Under the pieces are notes generated by a model. It saw only the letters and a list, made by a program, of their open reading frames with translations, made no database searches and was not told the DNA's origin. 32,500 nt of DNA, from assembly GCA_963575745.1 (NCBI GenBank), contig CAUYUJ010009580.1:167928-200427 (forward strand). The letters are read 5' to 3'. The stretch comes from Prorocentrum cordatum (taxonomy: Eukaryota > Sar > Dinophyceae > Prorocentrales > Prorocentraceae). Shown one piece after another: positions 19,939 through 27,632 of this stretch. Position numbers and translations under genes: made by a program. The first letter of the stretch is position 1, and every line of letters begins with the position of its first letter.

Positions 19939-19953
19939 CTTGAGGAAAAATGG
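19939..19953 (-). other. relic (older) spliced leader
   Basis: Immediately after the intact leader, the minus strand reads CCATTTTTCCTCAAG, matching 13 of the last 15 leader bases (CCATTTTGGCTCAAG). If a retroposed leader is trans-spliced again at its own internal CCGTAG acceptor, exactly these 15 nt should remain behind the new leader. Relic leaders of this kind are described for retroposed dinoflagellate cDNAs. Confidence 0.82.
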
Positions 19954-19975
19954 CTTGAGCCAAAATGGCTACGGA
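19954..19975 (-). other. DinoSL spliced-leader sequence at the 5' end of element 2
   Basis: The minus strand carries the full 22-nt dinoflagellate spliced leader (TCCGTAG followed by CCATTTTGGCTCAAG). It is known to be added by trans-splicing to nuclear mRNAs, so a genomic copy heading an ORF block points to reverse transcription of a mature message. The next bases on the minus strand are CCATT, not a GT donor, so this is not an SL RNA gene. Confidence 0.93.
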
Positions 19976-20026
19976 AGGTGGTGGGCGCCGACAGGAGGGT
20001 CGTCCGCGGAGACGAACAACCCTAGG

Positions 20027-23000
20027 CTAGGAAAGGTGGGCACGCGGGAGGCAGCAGGGCGCGCCTGGCGCGAGCTTGCTGCACTTCGCGCACAGGAGGC
20101 GGCCGCCAGCGGCGGCGGCGGGCGACGGCAGCAGCCGACGCCGAAAGAACAAAACATTAGTCATAGTCATCCGACACTCCCCCCCCCACCCGCTCCACCC
20201 GACCGCCCCACACCCCCACCATCGGCAGCGGCGGCCACCTGAGGGGAGGACAAAGGCGAGGAAGGGGGGGCCCTGCATACAGGAAAGGACTTCACCCGTG
20301 GACGGGTGCAGGCCTCTGGAGGCCTTGGACAGTTTCCGCAGCTGCTTGTCCCTGGTTGATGGCACTTTGGAGGCACCCAGACACTTTGCCATCAGAGCAC
20401 GAGGGACGCCGTGCGGAAGCAACACAAAGCCAGCACAAATAGAGCAAATCATCACGCGATCATACTTCTCAATCGCGTGACCTCTCGATTCGAATTCGCA
20501 AATGGCCGCCTCTCTCTCGTTTCCCGAGGGATTTCCAGGGGGAGGCGGGGGCGGCAGCAGACCCTCAGCCACAAGGGCCTGGTCCGCTTCGACCACAGCC
20601 GCAGCCTTCACAGGCCGCGCTCGATTTCGCACACGCAACCACTCTTGCCCATTAAGGGCCGAAAGGGCCGTGGGTCGGCAAAACTTTGAGGGGCCGTTAC
20701 ACAGGTGCGCAAGGGTGCTGCAGGTCCAGGCCCCGACAAAGCATGAGATACATCTCACCTCACCTGAGTCAGGGTCTAAGAAAAAGGAGTGACCATGCAA
20801 GCTGAGCTGCGGGGCAGGCTGGGGTCGACACACTCTCGCTGGCGGTGGCAGTGAGGTCCACCGTCGGAGTCGAGCGAGCCTGGCAGCAGCCCAGGAAATA
20901 TAATCGATGGTAGCACGATGAAACTTGAGCTCGCCAGCGACCGCCTCGGCGGTCGTTCTCGCTATCATGACCTTTGTCGACGCTAGCTTGGCAAACAGGT
21001 CGGCCCAAGCGTTCCCGATCCAGGTTATCGGGTCCAGCTTTCGCTCCAGGACTTCCTCAAGGGAGAGGCGAGCAGGGGTCCAAACGAAGTGAGGGGGAGG
21101 GTCCTGGGCGGGCCTACTCTTCGCCAACTCAAAAACACTCCTCCAAATGGCAGCGCATCTGCTCATTCCGCACGCCAATTCAGGGTCCCAAGACAAGCCT
21201 TCCTGAACCAGAGAAAGCAAAACCGAAACAAAAACCTCCAACCTGGGATTACGCCTCATGGCATGCAGAAGCGCAGTTCTCTCCGCTCTGCCCACGGTCT
21301 GGACAGCACCCTCCAGGGATCCATACGCCGCGCGGGCAGGGAGGAGCTCATCGTTGAGCTGAACAATGGCCCACCCTGCGCGCCTAACTTCAGGCACGGC
21401 GGGGTGCTGTGCGCTTCCATCCCCGAAAGTAACAGGCCCCCACTCACCCCCAACGTCACCCCACTCCCACACCACCGACGATTCAGGCGGGGATGGAAGC
21501 TGGACCGAAAGCCTCGGGAAACCATAACTAAAATAGAATCTGTCAAACTCAGGATCGAGCGGGGGGCGGTGTCCAAGCGCTCGCAGAGCGTCCCGATGAG
21601 AAGCGTGTCGCCCACACAAAACCTCAACGCAAGAAGCCTCCAGGCTCTCATCGGGCTGCAGCAAGCTGGGACATCCATGCCACACATGCCCGAAAGATCC
21701 ATCATCAGACTGACAGGCAGCACAGTGCACCTTCACATTTTTTCCCCATGCAGCAAGGCGGGCAGCAGTGGGGTACCGATCAGCCCACAGTGCCCTCAAA
21801 GCTCCGAGCGGCGCCTGCATCAGGTCACGAAGCCCAAGTCGAAGAGCTCGTTCCCATACATCATGAGCCGCTTCCTGCACAGGCAAATGATACACGAGCC
21901 GCTGCACCTGCCAGCGCTTGATCGATTCTTCAAGAAATACCTTCATGTCAGCTGGCGCCACTCGCAGAAGATCAAAATCCTCACCTTGGCCACTACGCCA
22001 GTGATGAGGTCCAATGAAGGCCCAACCAATTCTGTTGAGTGTGAGCCAGGCGGCGCCCAGTGGGCCGCGGACCGCAGCCCAGGTCAGCCCTTTGTCGTTA
22101 ACACGCTCCGCCAAACTCAGCCATGCATGTCGAAGAGCACTGAGAGGCACACGTGCATCCCAGATAAAACAATGCAGCCGACACAAAAGCGCCGTCGTCG
22201 CATCAAAGATCGGATCGTAACGCACCTGCCACTGACAGTACAGATAGGCCGTCTTGTGCGCTCTCGGCGGTGTCCCCACCATGGTAGCAGCAACTGACCT
22301 GGCCGTAACAAGAGCTGCGTCGGTCATGCCCGAGACGCCTGCACCATGAGCCACAGCTGGTTGTGCTCCTGCCCGCCCGATCACTGAGTTCTTCCGTCCA
22401 ACCACTTGGCGAAACATATGGAGACGATGACGTCGCTTCTGGAGATCACGAAGTCGGGCCTTCTCTTGCAACCGAATAGGGCGAATGCTGAACGTCTCGT
22501 GGCCGAGGTTACGCACCCACGGCCGATGTGCAAACTTAGAGCCTCGCAATATCTGACGAGACGCCGTCGTCGCAGCAACCAGCCCCGACTTCTTATCATT
22601 AAAGCAAGAACCAAGCACTCTCGATTCCTCCTGAAATATTCTCACAGCCAAATCAAGCGCCAGTAGGCCCTTTGGGTCATGTCCAACGTACTGAACCGAA
22701 ACATCATCAACAAGAGCCCGTGGCACCACTCCAGCGTAGTTGTCACGTAGACGTAGAACAGCACGTAACGTGAGGCACTCAAGCATACAGGCGGCATGCG
22801 TGCATCCAGCCATAATACCTTGGTCCACCTGCACCATGTCAGAAAAGGTGCCGTACCCTTTAAGGCTCCTCGGCTGGGCGTACATCTTGAGCAGCATGTA
22901 CAGCATCCTCGGCGGATAGCCAAGCAAACAACCCTCGCGAAACAGTTGCGACGGCCGTACCATGTCGAAAGCCTTCGTGAGATCCAGTAGGACCGTCGCG

Positions 23001-24124
23001 CTGAGCTGGCCCCTCAGTACTGCCACCTCCGAGTCCAGGTTGTGGCTGAAAGCGCTGTCCGACGAGGTGTAGCGGGACCTATTGCCCCACACATTGTCCG
23101 TGCGATGCTGCTGCTCCCACTGCCTAGAGATGCCGCGTCGAGCCCTGCCCCAAATGCGCTGGAAGGTGTGGACCACCGCAATCAGTCGATGTCCCTCGTC
23201 AGCCTTGGGAATGCGACACATCATCGACCATAGCCGATCTGCTGGCCATTCGAGTAGTTGCTCGCACCTTGCAAAGAAACTGCCCAGCATCTCCAGCGAC
23301 TCATCTGACAAGTGCCACAGCAAGCGTGGGTGTAGTGCACAGGGTCCAGTCGAAGTTTCCCTAAGGAAAGTCAGGATCACCTTCCTCAGATTGTCAGCGT
23401 CCAGCCTCGGAAGACATGGCCATTCTGCGGCCTCAGGAGGAGGCTGTACAGGTAAGCAGCCATGATGAGTCCATACGTCCACCCACGTCCTCATGTCCCG
23501 ATTCGCCAGGGCCTGTGGCTGAGCATATGCAGGGCGTCGTTGAAATGCAACGATCTGCTCCAGCGGCCGCACCTTGGTGACTCGGTGAGCAATAGAGGCC
23601 CCTGGCCGAAAGGCCGCGCGCTGGAACTGCATCCAAGCTCGGTAGGATTCACGCTGGTCCTCTTTGCGCAGCCGAGTGGCCTCGTTCCCAACCAAGCACA
23701 GGAGGTCCTCAAATCCAGGTGCGACCAGAACCTGCAGCCCAGAGCACAGGAAAGCCTGCACATTCTCAGGCATCTGGTGGAGCACCACTTGGCTGCGCAT
23801 AATGTTACGAAGAAACCCACCAACCTCGCTGAAGGCCTGAAGTAGGACAGCGCGCTGGGGCGGATCAATATCACAAAGAACATGGGCCATCTGAAGCCTG
23901 GTGACAAGCGTGCGAAGCCTGTGACGCTCCTTCTGGATGCGCATAAACCATCGGAGTACCACCTTCCAGGCCAGAGTCTGAGGGCGATTGTAGGTGCGCT
24001 TGAGGGGCGGCTGCCAGGCAACCTTCCGCCACGTGAAGGTAGGTCGCCCCCGCTCGGCCTGAATAGCGCAGTGCAGCAGGGCCCACGTAGTCGCATCGGT
24101 TGGTGAGCTCCCTTTCGGCCCCAA
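20027..24124 (-). CDS. element 1 ORF2 C-terminal part: reverse transcriptase + RNase H
   Basis: Open from a TTG at 24124 (just after two TGA codons in this frame) to TAG 20027, 1365 codons, +1 to the EEP frame. RT (residues ~190-520): RIPKADEGHRLIAVV, motif A LLDLTKAFDMV (~378), motif B DQGIMAGC, motif C ALVDDVSV (~472, both Asp present) and NLGHETF. A zinc motif CAACQSDDGSFGHVWHGC (~800) is followed by an RNase H domain: VTFGDGSA (~898), AERTALLHAM (~955) and WIGNAWADLFAKLA (~1037). The third acidic position appears as Val in VFVSVLLSL. Two similar H-x(n)-C-x2-C domains follow (~1110 and ~1225), then low-complexity residues. The likely product copies element RNA into DNA at the nicked target. 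There is no ATG of its own, so it is probably the rest of ORF2 after a frame change. Confidence 0.82.
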   Translation of the reverse strand: MGPKGSSPTDATTWALLHCAIQAERGRPTFTWRKVAWQPPLKRTYNRPQTLAWKVVLRWFMRIQKERHRLRTLVTRLQMAHVLCDIDPPQRAVLLQAFSEVGGFLRNIMRSQVVLHQMPENVQAFLCSGLQVLVAPGFEDLLCLVGNEATRLRKEDQRESYRAWMQFQRAAFRPGASIAHRVTKVRPLEQIVAFQRRPAYAQPQALANRDMRTWVDVWTHHGCLPVQPPPEAAEWPCLPRLDADNLRKVILTFLRETSTGPCALHPRLLWHLSDESLEMLGSFFARCEQLLEWPADRLWSMMCRIPKADEGHRLIAVVHTFQRIWGRARRGISRQWEQQHRTDNVWGNRSRYTSSDSAFSHNLDSEVAVLRGQLSATVLLDLTKAFDMVRPSQLFREGCLLGYPPRMLYMLLKMYAQPRSLKGYGTFSDMVQVDQGIMAGCTHAACMLECLTLRAVLRLRDNYAGVVPRALVDDVSVQYVGHDPKGLLALDLAVRIFQEESRVLGSCFNDKKSGLVAATTASRQILRGSKFAHRPWVRNLGHETFSIRPIRLQEKARLRDLQKRRHRLHMFRQVVGRKNSVIGRAGAQPAVAHGAGVSGMTDAALVTARSVAATMVGTPPRAHKTAYLYCQWQVRYDPIFDATTALLCRLHCFIWDARVPLSALRHAWLSLAERVNDKGLTWAAVRGPLGAAWLTLNRIGWAFIGPHHWRSGQGEDFDLLRVAPADMKVFLEESIKRWQVQRLVYHLPVQEAAHDVWERALRLGLRDLMQAPLGALRALWADRYPTAARLAAWGKNVKVHCAACQSDDGSFGHVWHGCPSLLQPDESLEASCVEVLCGRHASHRDALRALGHRPPLDPEFDRFYFSYGFPRLSVQLPSPPESSVVWEWGDVGGEWGPVTFGDGSAQHPAVPEVRRAGWAIVQLNDELLPARAAYGSLEGAVQTVGRAERTALLHAMRRNPRLEVFVSVLLSLVQEGLSWDPELACGMSRCAAIWRSVFELAKSRPAQDPPPHFVWTPARLSLEEVLERKLDPITWIGNAWADLFAKLASTKVMIARTTAEAVAGELKFHRATIDYISWAAARLARLRRWTSLPPPARVCRPQPAPQLSLHGHSFFLDPDSGEVRCISCFVGAWTCSTLAHLCNGPSKFCRPTALSALNGQEWLRVRNRARPVKAAAVVEADQALVAEGLLPPPPPPGNPSGNEREAAICEFESRGHAIEKYDRVMICSICAGFVLLPHGVPRALMAKCLGASKVPSTRDKQLRKLSKASRGLHPSTGEVLSCMQGPPFLAFVLPSGGRRCRWWGCGAVGWSGWGGECRMTMTNVLFFRRRLLPSPAAAAGGRLLCAKCSKLAPGAPCCLPRAHLS

Positions 24125-25919
24125 TCATCAGGTCATCCATACAAGCAGCAAGCCCTTCACGGTCATCGGCCACCTCGAAGCTGGTGGCCTTCCAATAGTA
24201 AGGGAACCTCGAGCATCCACTAGGGGCCTGTAGTGGTAGTTCCTTGGGCAACTTCGGCACCATCCTCCATAGCGGGAAGTCCTGTCCAAGCACCTGCAGA
24301 TGCACTGGGCAGTGAGGGTATAGAGTCGCCTCTTCGTCCACCCGAACATTGGAGTCTACTCGTGCTGCCAGGTTTGAAGAAACCAAAAAGTAATCAAGTA
24401 TAGTCTCAGGAATGGCCTGCCTACAAGTCGGCACCTTTGGGCAGAAGGGTATAGCAGAGGCTGCCGTGGCCCAGCTGTACGAGAATAGCTCAGCAGGCTG
24501 GTTGTTACAGTCCCCACCAATGAGCCAGTCCACCCCCTCGCTGTTGAACCTCGCGATTGCCTCAACCGTCTCCCACAGGTAGGCCGCGTTGGCTGGGCCC
24601 ATGCCATACTTCGTGTCGAGAAAGATGCTGCCAGCAGTAAAACCACCAGGCACACCCCAGTGAATATGCGCAAACAGACATATTCCAGTGACAACTCCTT
24701 TCTCGGCCAGGATAGGGGCAGTGATCATCACGCCCGTGCGAACGAGAATCGCGACACCTGCAGTCGATCCCGTCGCCGAAGCAGTACTCGGCGTCGCAGC
24801 AGCCCATATCCCATGCCAACCAATATCGCGGGCTTGAGACTGCGCCTGCTGGAGGCGTTCGGGCAGCAAGTGGTGCTCTTGAACTAACAGCACCTTCACG
24901 TCGTCACCAATGCCTGGCATGTACTCGAAGAGGGAGCCATGCGAGCTGACATTGACCGTCACAACCTGACCCTTGAGCGAGTGCATTCTGCGCTTGGCTC
25001 TGTCGTCGGCTTGGCGTAGGGCATCCCCAGTCGAAGCCGATACAAGATTGGGCTCCTCATGGCTCGACCTTATGCCACTCAAGGTAGGATGTGAGCATTG
25101 GGACCCGTCAGGCCTCAGCGGCCCCCCGACAGGCGCAGAGGGGCGAGCGGCGGCCTGAGCCGAAGAGGCCGACAGGCCCCCCCAAGAGACCTCCCCCCGC
25201 TCGGCGTCAGCCTGAAGCGACAGGGGGCCCAGGGCACCAGGGATCACCCGCCCAGACGCGTTCTGACGGGGCTCGTGGCGACACGGGCTGGATTCCAGCA
25301 AGGCATGTGGCCTGGATCCTATATTAGAGATCCCAGTGCTGGTCGCACACGTCGCAGGTGTCATGATATCCACCAGCCTGGCCGCTGACCCACTCCAAGA
25401 ACTGGTAGATGCAATCGTTGGCATGTCCTGGTTGTCCTGCACTGGGTCAAGTGGTGCAAGCATCCGAGCTGAATGGAGGTGTCCTGGACTGCTGCCCCAC
25501 GTCGCGCCACTGCCCTCGACCTCGCAGTGAGAAATATGAGTCCAGCAAAACCCTGCGCCCCCACCCCCGCACGCTGAGTCCCCCGCCTCCCGTGGAAGGG
25601 GTGCCCTGGGGAGTGGTGGACGCAGGCGCGACTGCGAACCTGAGCTGCCACAGGCAGCCCAGGATTTGCGATCTAACGCCTGATGCCCTCCGTGATCGAA
25701 AAATGCAGGAGCCGTAGTATCTGGCCGCGCACTAGGACCCGCACGTGGGAGTACGCTGCCGCCATCAGCATCTGCAGGTCCTCCAAACGCTCTGGTATCC
25801 TGCTCGTATAACCCGAAGAAATCATCCTGGTCAAAGCCAGGGTCGGCGCCCAACTGCTGAAAGTCGTCGCCGAACTCGAAGGTATGGGAATCTGCCGCCA
25901 TTGCACCAATAGTAGCCAT
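23871..25919 (-). CDS. element 1 ORF2 N-terminal part: EEP endonuclease
   Basis: ATG at 25919 (MATIGAMAADSHTFEFGDDF), 13 nt after the ORF1 stop. A second ATG lies at 25904. Residues 1-310 are low-complexity Ser/Pro/Ala/Gly with no fold that I recognise. Residues ~318-545 are an endonuclease/exonuclease/phosphatase domain: LLVQEHHLLPERL (catalytic Glu), TAGVAILVRTG, WLIGGDCNNQ (the GGDFN-type motif, near residue 468), ILDYFLVSS (near 507) and YPHCPVHLQV (the His, near 537, where the family usually has SDH). In LINEs this enzyme nicks the target DNA to prime reverse transcription. The meaningful frame probably ends near 24110, where the RT frame takes over. The remaining codons to 23871 are likely out of frame. 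Confidence 0.78.
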   Translation of the reverse strand: MATIGAMAADSHTFEFGDDFQQLGADPGFDQDDFFGLYEQDTRAFGGPADADGGSVLPRAGPSARPDTTAPAFFDHGGHQALDRKSWAACGSSGSQSRLRPPLPRAPLPREAGDSACGGGGAGFCWTHISHCEVEGSGATWGSSPGHLHSARMLAPLDPVQDNQDMPTIASTSSWSGSAARLVDIMTPATCATSTGISNIGSRPHALLESSPCRHEPRQNASGRVIPGALGPLSLQADAERGEVSWGGLSASSAQAAARPSAPVGGPLRPDGSQCSHPTLSGIRSSHEEPNLVSASTGDALRQADDRAKRRMHSLKGQVVTVNVSSHGSLFEYMPGIGDDVKVLLVQEHHLLPERLQQAQSQARDIGWHGIWAAATPSTASATGSTAGVAILVRTGVMITAPILAEKGVVTGICLFAHIHWGVPGGFTAGSIFLDTKYGMGPANAAYLWETVEAIARFNSEGVDWLIGGDCNNQPAELFSYSWATAASAIPFCPKVPTCRQAIPETILDYFLVSSNLAARVDSNVRVDEEATLYPHCPVHLQVLGQDFPLWRMVPKLPKELPLQAPSGCSRFPYYWKATSFEVADDREGLAACMDDLMIGAERELTNRCDYVGPAALRYSGRAGATYLHVAEGCLAAAPQAHLQSPSDSGLEGGTPMVYAHPEGASQASHACHQASDGPCSL

Positions 25920-25932
25920 CAAGTACACAGGC

Positions 25933-27105
25933 CTAAGCAGCGACCTTGAGCTTCTTGGCCAGCAGCTTCTGGCACGAGTCCAGCTGGCGCTTGGCCTGGG
26001 CACGCAGCTCCGCCTCATCCGCGCTAGCCTCCAGCCCAGCATCAGCCACAAAGGTCCGAAGCTCTTCCAGGTCCATGTCTTCAGGTACAGGCATGTCAAC
26101 GTGCTGGAATCGATCAGGCTGCTCAGCTTGCTGCTGTGGGGTCTCATGGGGTCGCTGCTGCTGCTGTGGCAGCTGCTGCTGCGCGCGAAGCCGCTCTTGC
26201 TGTTCGGTTCGCTGCCTCCGAACCTGCTCCAGCCAAGGCTCCACGAACTGGGCGCAGCTGGCAGCCAGCTGCTCGCCGCCACCGAGGGACTGCACCAAGC
26301 TCTGCAGCTGCTCCAGACTGGCAGTGAAGGTGTCGAAGACCGCCTGGTCGCTGCCCTCAGGAGCTCGAGTAACCTGCTCAGGTGTACGAAGACGCAGCAG
26401 TTCCATCTGCTCCCTCTGCATCTGCACCCTAGCCTTTTCTTTGGTATCCAACTGCTGCTTGAGATCAGCCACCAAACTTTGCTTCTCAGCAATGGCCTGC
26501 TCCTCCGCCTCGATGGTGGCCTTGAGCTTCGCAATCTGCTGATCTGCTTTCTGAATCTTATTGCCAATGCCATGCGCCTGCGCGCCCAACGGCTTAGCGT
26601 CGTGGATCTCCTGCCGCAGCTTCCGAAGAGACGTTTGAGCTTCCTCGTAGCCAATGACCGTCTGCGGGGCGACGCCTTTGACTTCGGCCGCCTGCTCAAG
26701 GGCGGCCACAACATGCTCCAGCGCGTCCAGCTCCTGCTGCTTGCCCTGCACGTCATCCTTAGTAGTGGCTGCATCAGACTGCGGAGGCGATTGCTGCACA
26801 TTCTCGGTCGGCCTGGTCCGAGACAGCTGCTGCACCTGCTTCCGAAGGGCCGCCAGCTCCTTATCCTTAGCATCCAACGCCGCCCGTGCATTGCCCCCAG
26901 CAACAGGAGCACGAACACTGGGCGTGGGAGCAGGTAGGTCGCACTTGTATACTCGTCCCTTGGCCCCACCACACAGAAAGCAAGAAGCAGCATCTGCATG
27001 AGTGTGCCAAGGCTCGCCCGTCTTCTCATGTGTACAGTGCCTGCACACCCAACGCTTGGCCCGTGCTGCCCTGTCTCTTGCCGCAACACCCTTCGGCGGC
27101 GCCAT
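25933..27105 (-). CDS. element 1 ORF1: zinc-binding coiled-coil protein
   Basis: I take the ATG at 27105 (MAPPKGVAARDRAARAKRWV), giving 390 residues. An in-frame codon at 27243 would add 46 residues of less protein-like sequence between the leader and this point. Residues ~18-48 hold W-x-C-x2-C-x15-18-C-x2-C (RWVCRHC ... HADAASCFLCGG), like a RanBP2-type or related zinc ribbon. A long Gln/Glu/Lys/Ala-rich coiled coil follows (about residues 75-250). Then comes a helical region (~255-300), a Gln-rich stretch (QQQLPQQQQRPHETPQQQAE) and a basic C-terminus (QKLLAKKLKVAA). By position and design it is the likely RNA-binding, multimer-forming ORF1 protein of the retrotransposon. It stops 13 nt before the ORF2 start. 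Confidence 0.72.
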   Translation of the reverse strand: MAPPKGVAARDRAARAKRWVCRHCTHEKTGEPWHTHADAASCFLCGGAKGRVYKCDLPAPTPSVRAPVAGGNARAALDAKDKELAALRKQVQQLSRTRPTENVQQSPPQSDAATTKDDVQGKQQELDALEHVVAALEQAAEVKGVAPQTVIGYEEAQTSLRKLRQEIHDAKPLGAQAHGIGNKIQKADQQIAKLKATIEAEEQAIAEKQSLVADLKQQLDTKEKARVQMQREQMELLRLRTPEQVTRAPEGSDQAVFDTFTASLEQLQSLVQSLGGGEQLAASCAQFVEPWLEQVRRQRTEQQERLRAQQQLPQQQQRPHETPQQQAEQPDRFQHVDMPVPEDMDLEELRTFVADAGLEASADEAELRAQAKRQLDSCQKLLAKKLKVAA

Positions 27106-27303
27106 GAAGCCCGCGATGAACGAGAGACAAGGGCCGCAATGGCCGTACCGTAGCCAGGCAGCGCGGCCGTGGCGACAAAACTGATGAGGGAGCCCAACCC
27201 CTCGGTGAAGGCGGAACGCTGTCGAGCGCAAGCGCTCTGGCACTGCCGCGGTCTAGCGGTATCCGTGGAAGCCAATACGGGCCCAGCCCGCAAAAGCATA
27301 GGC

Positions 27304-27325
27304 CTTGAGCCAAAATGGCTACGGA
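27304..27325 (-). other. DinoSL spliced-leader sequence at the 5' end of element 1
   Basis: Full 22-nt match to the dinoflagellate spliced leader on the minus strand, followed by GCCTATGC and not by a GT donor. Directly upstream (27339-27327) is a 13-nt partial repeat of its start, TTCCGTAGCCATG. Confidence 0.93.
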
Positions 27326-27327
27326 AC

Positions 27328-27395
27328 ATGGCTACGGAAGGAAGAGGAGGAGGAGGAGGAGGAGGAGGAGGAGGAGGATCAGGAGGAGGAGGAAG
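27328..27395 (-). promoter_or_regulatory. candidate trans-splice acceptor: polypyrimidine tract + CCGTAG
   Basis: On the minus strand a (TCC)n tract (27393-27340) runs straight into TTCCGTAG/CCATG, and 13 nt later a second TTCCGTAG/CCATTTTGG. A long pyrimidine run ending in a YAG is what a 3' splice acceptor needs. This site could therefore receive a fresh leader in front of element 1. This is inferred from layout only. Confidence 0.45.
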
Positions 27396-27397
27396 CG

Positions 27398-27632
27398 CGC
27401 CCACGGAGCTTCACCCGACTCGGCCTCGACTGCTGTGCGACTCAGAAGGTCGCCAGGCAAACCACGAACACCACACGAGCCGACACGCGATAGGCAAACT
27501 CATGTACTGAGCGAGCGTGCTGCTTTGCTCCAGTGTGATCGCATCGCTGAGCAGGCCCTAAAAAGAGGAGTCCCAAAACGCAGACATTTGTATGTTGCAT
27601 CTTTGGAGGCATCCTAGACGGGGTGCGAGTAG
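27398..27632. other. spacer, no gene recognised
   Basis: Ordinary-complexity sequence upstream of element 1. I see no coding or RNA signal. Confidence 0.4.

Larger units (their letters stand above)
14389..19975 (-). mobile_element. element 2: decayed LINE-like non-LTR retrotransposon
   Basis: On the minus strand the block reads, in order: DinoSL (19975-19954), relic leader, ~280-nt leader region, ORF1 (from 19657), ORF2 with EEP endonuclease, reverse transcriptase and C-terminal zinc motif (to 14484), then a short 3' region. EEP plus RT without integrase or LTRs is the plan of a LINE-type retrotransposon. Both ORFs are broken by frameshifts and by at least six in-frame stops (19103, 18000, 17424, 16965, 15195, 14907), and a TC microsatellite interrupts ORF2. 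The copy is therefore inactive, or the assembly has many errors here. The 3' end is uncertain: no poly(A) is visible, and I place it at the (TCC)n run. Confidence 0.82.
19977..27325 (-). mobile_element. element 1: LINE-like non-LTR retrotransposon with DinoSL
   Basis: On the minus strand: DinoSL (27325-27304), ~198-nt leader, ORF1 (27105-25933), 13-nt gap, EEP ORF (25919 onward), then an overlapping RT/RNase H ORF in another frame (to 20027) and ~50 nt before the leader of element 2. All parts of an autonomous LINE (ORF1, EEP, RT, RNase H) are present, with one frame change and one doubtful RNase H residue as the only visible damage, so it is much better preserved than element 2. I found no LTRs or integrase. 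The 3' end is uncertain: no poly(A) or simple-repeat tail is visible at 19977-20026. Confidence 0.82.

Noticed and set aside
27304-27325. The leader copies as SL RNA genes.
   Set aside because: Neither is followed by a GT donor, and both lead straight into retrotransposon leaders.
19954-27326. A 23-bp identical direct repeat flanks element 1 and could be read as its target-site duplication.
   Set aside because: The repeated sequence is the dinoflagellate spliced leader plus one base, which explains the identity. It heads both elements and does not flank one.
23871-27404. A single 1177-codon protein from 27404.
   Set aside because: Its first ~495 codons lie antisense or out of frame to the ORF1 coiled coil and upstream of the leader. 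The real start is most likely the ATG at 25919.
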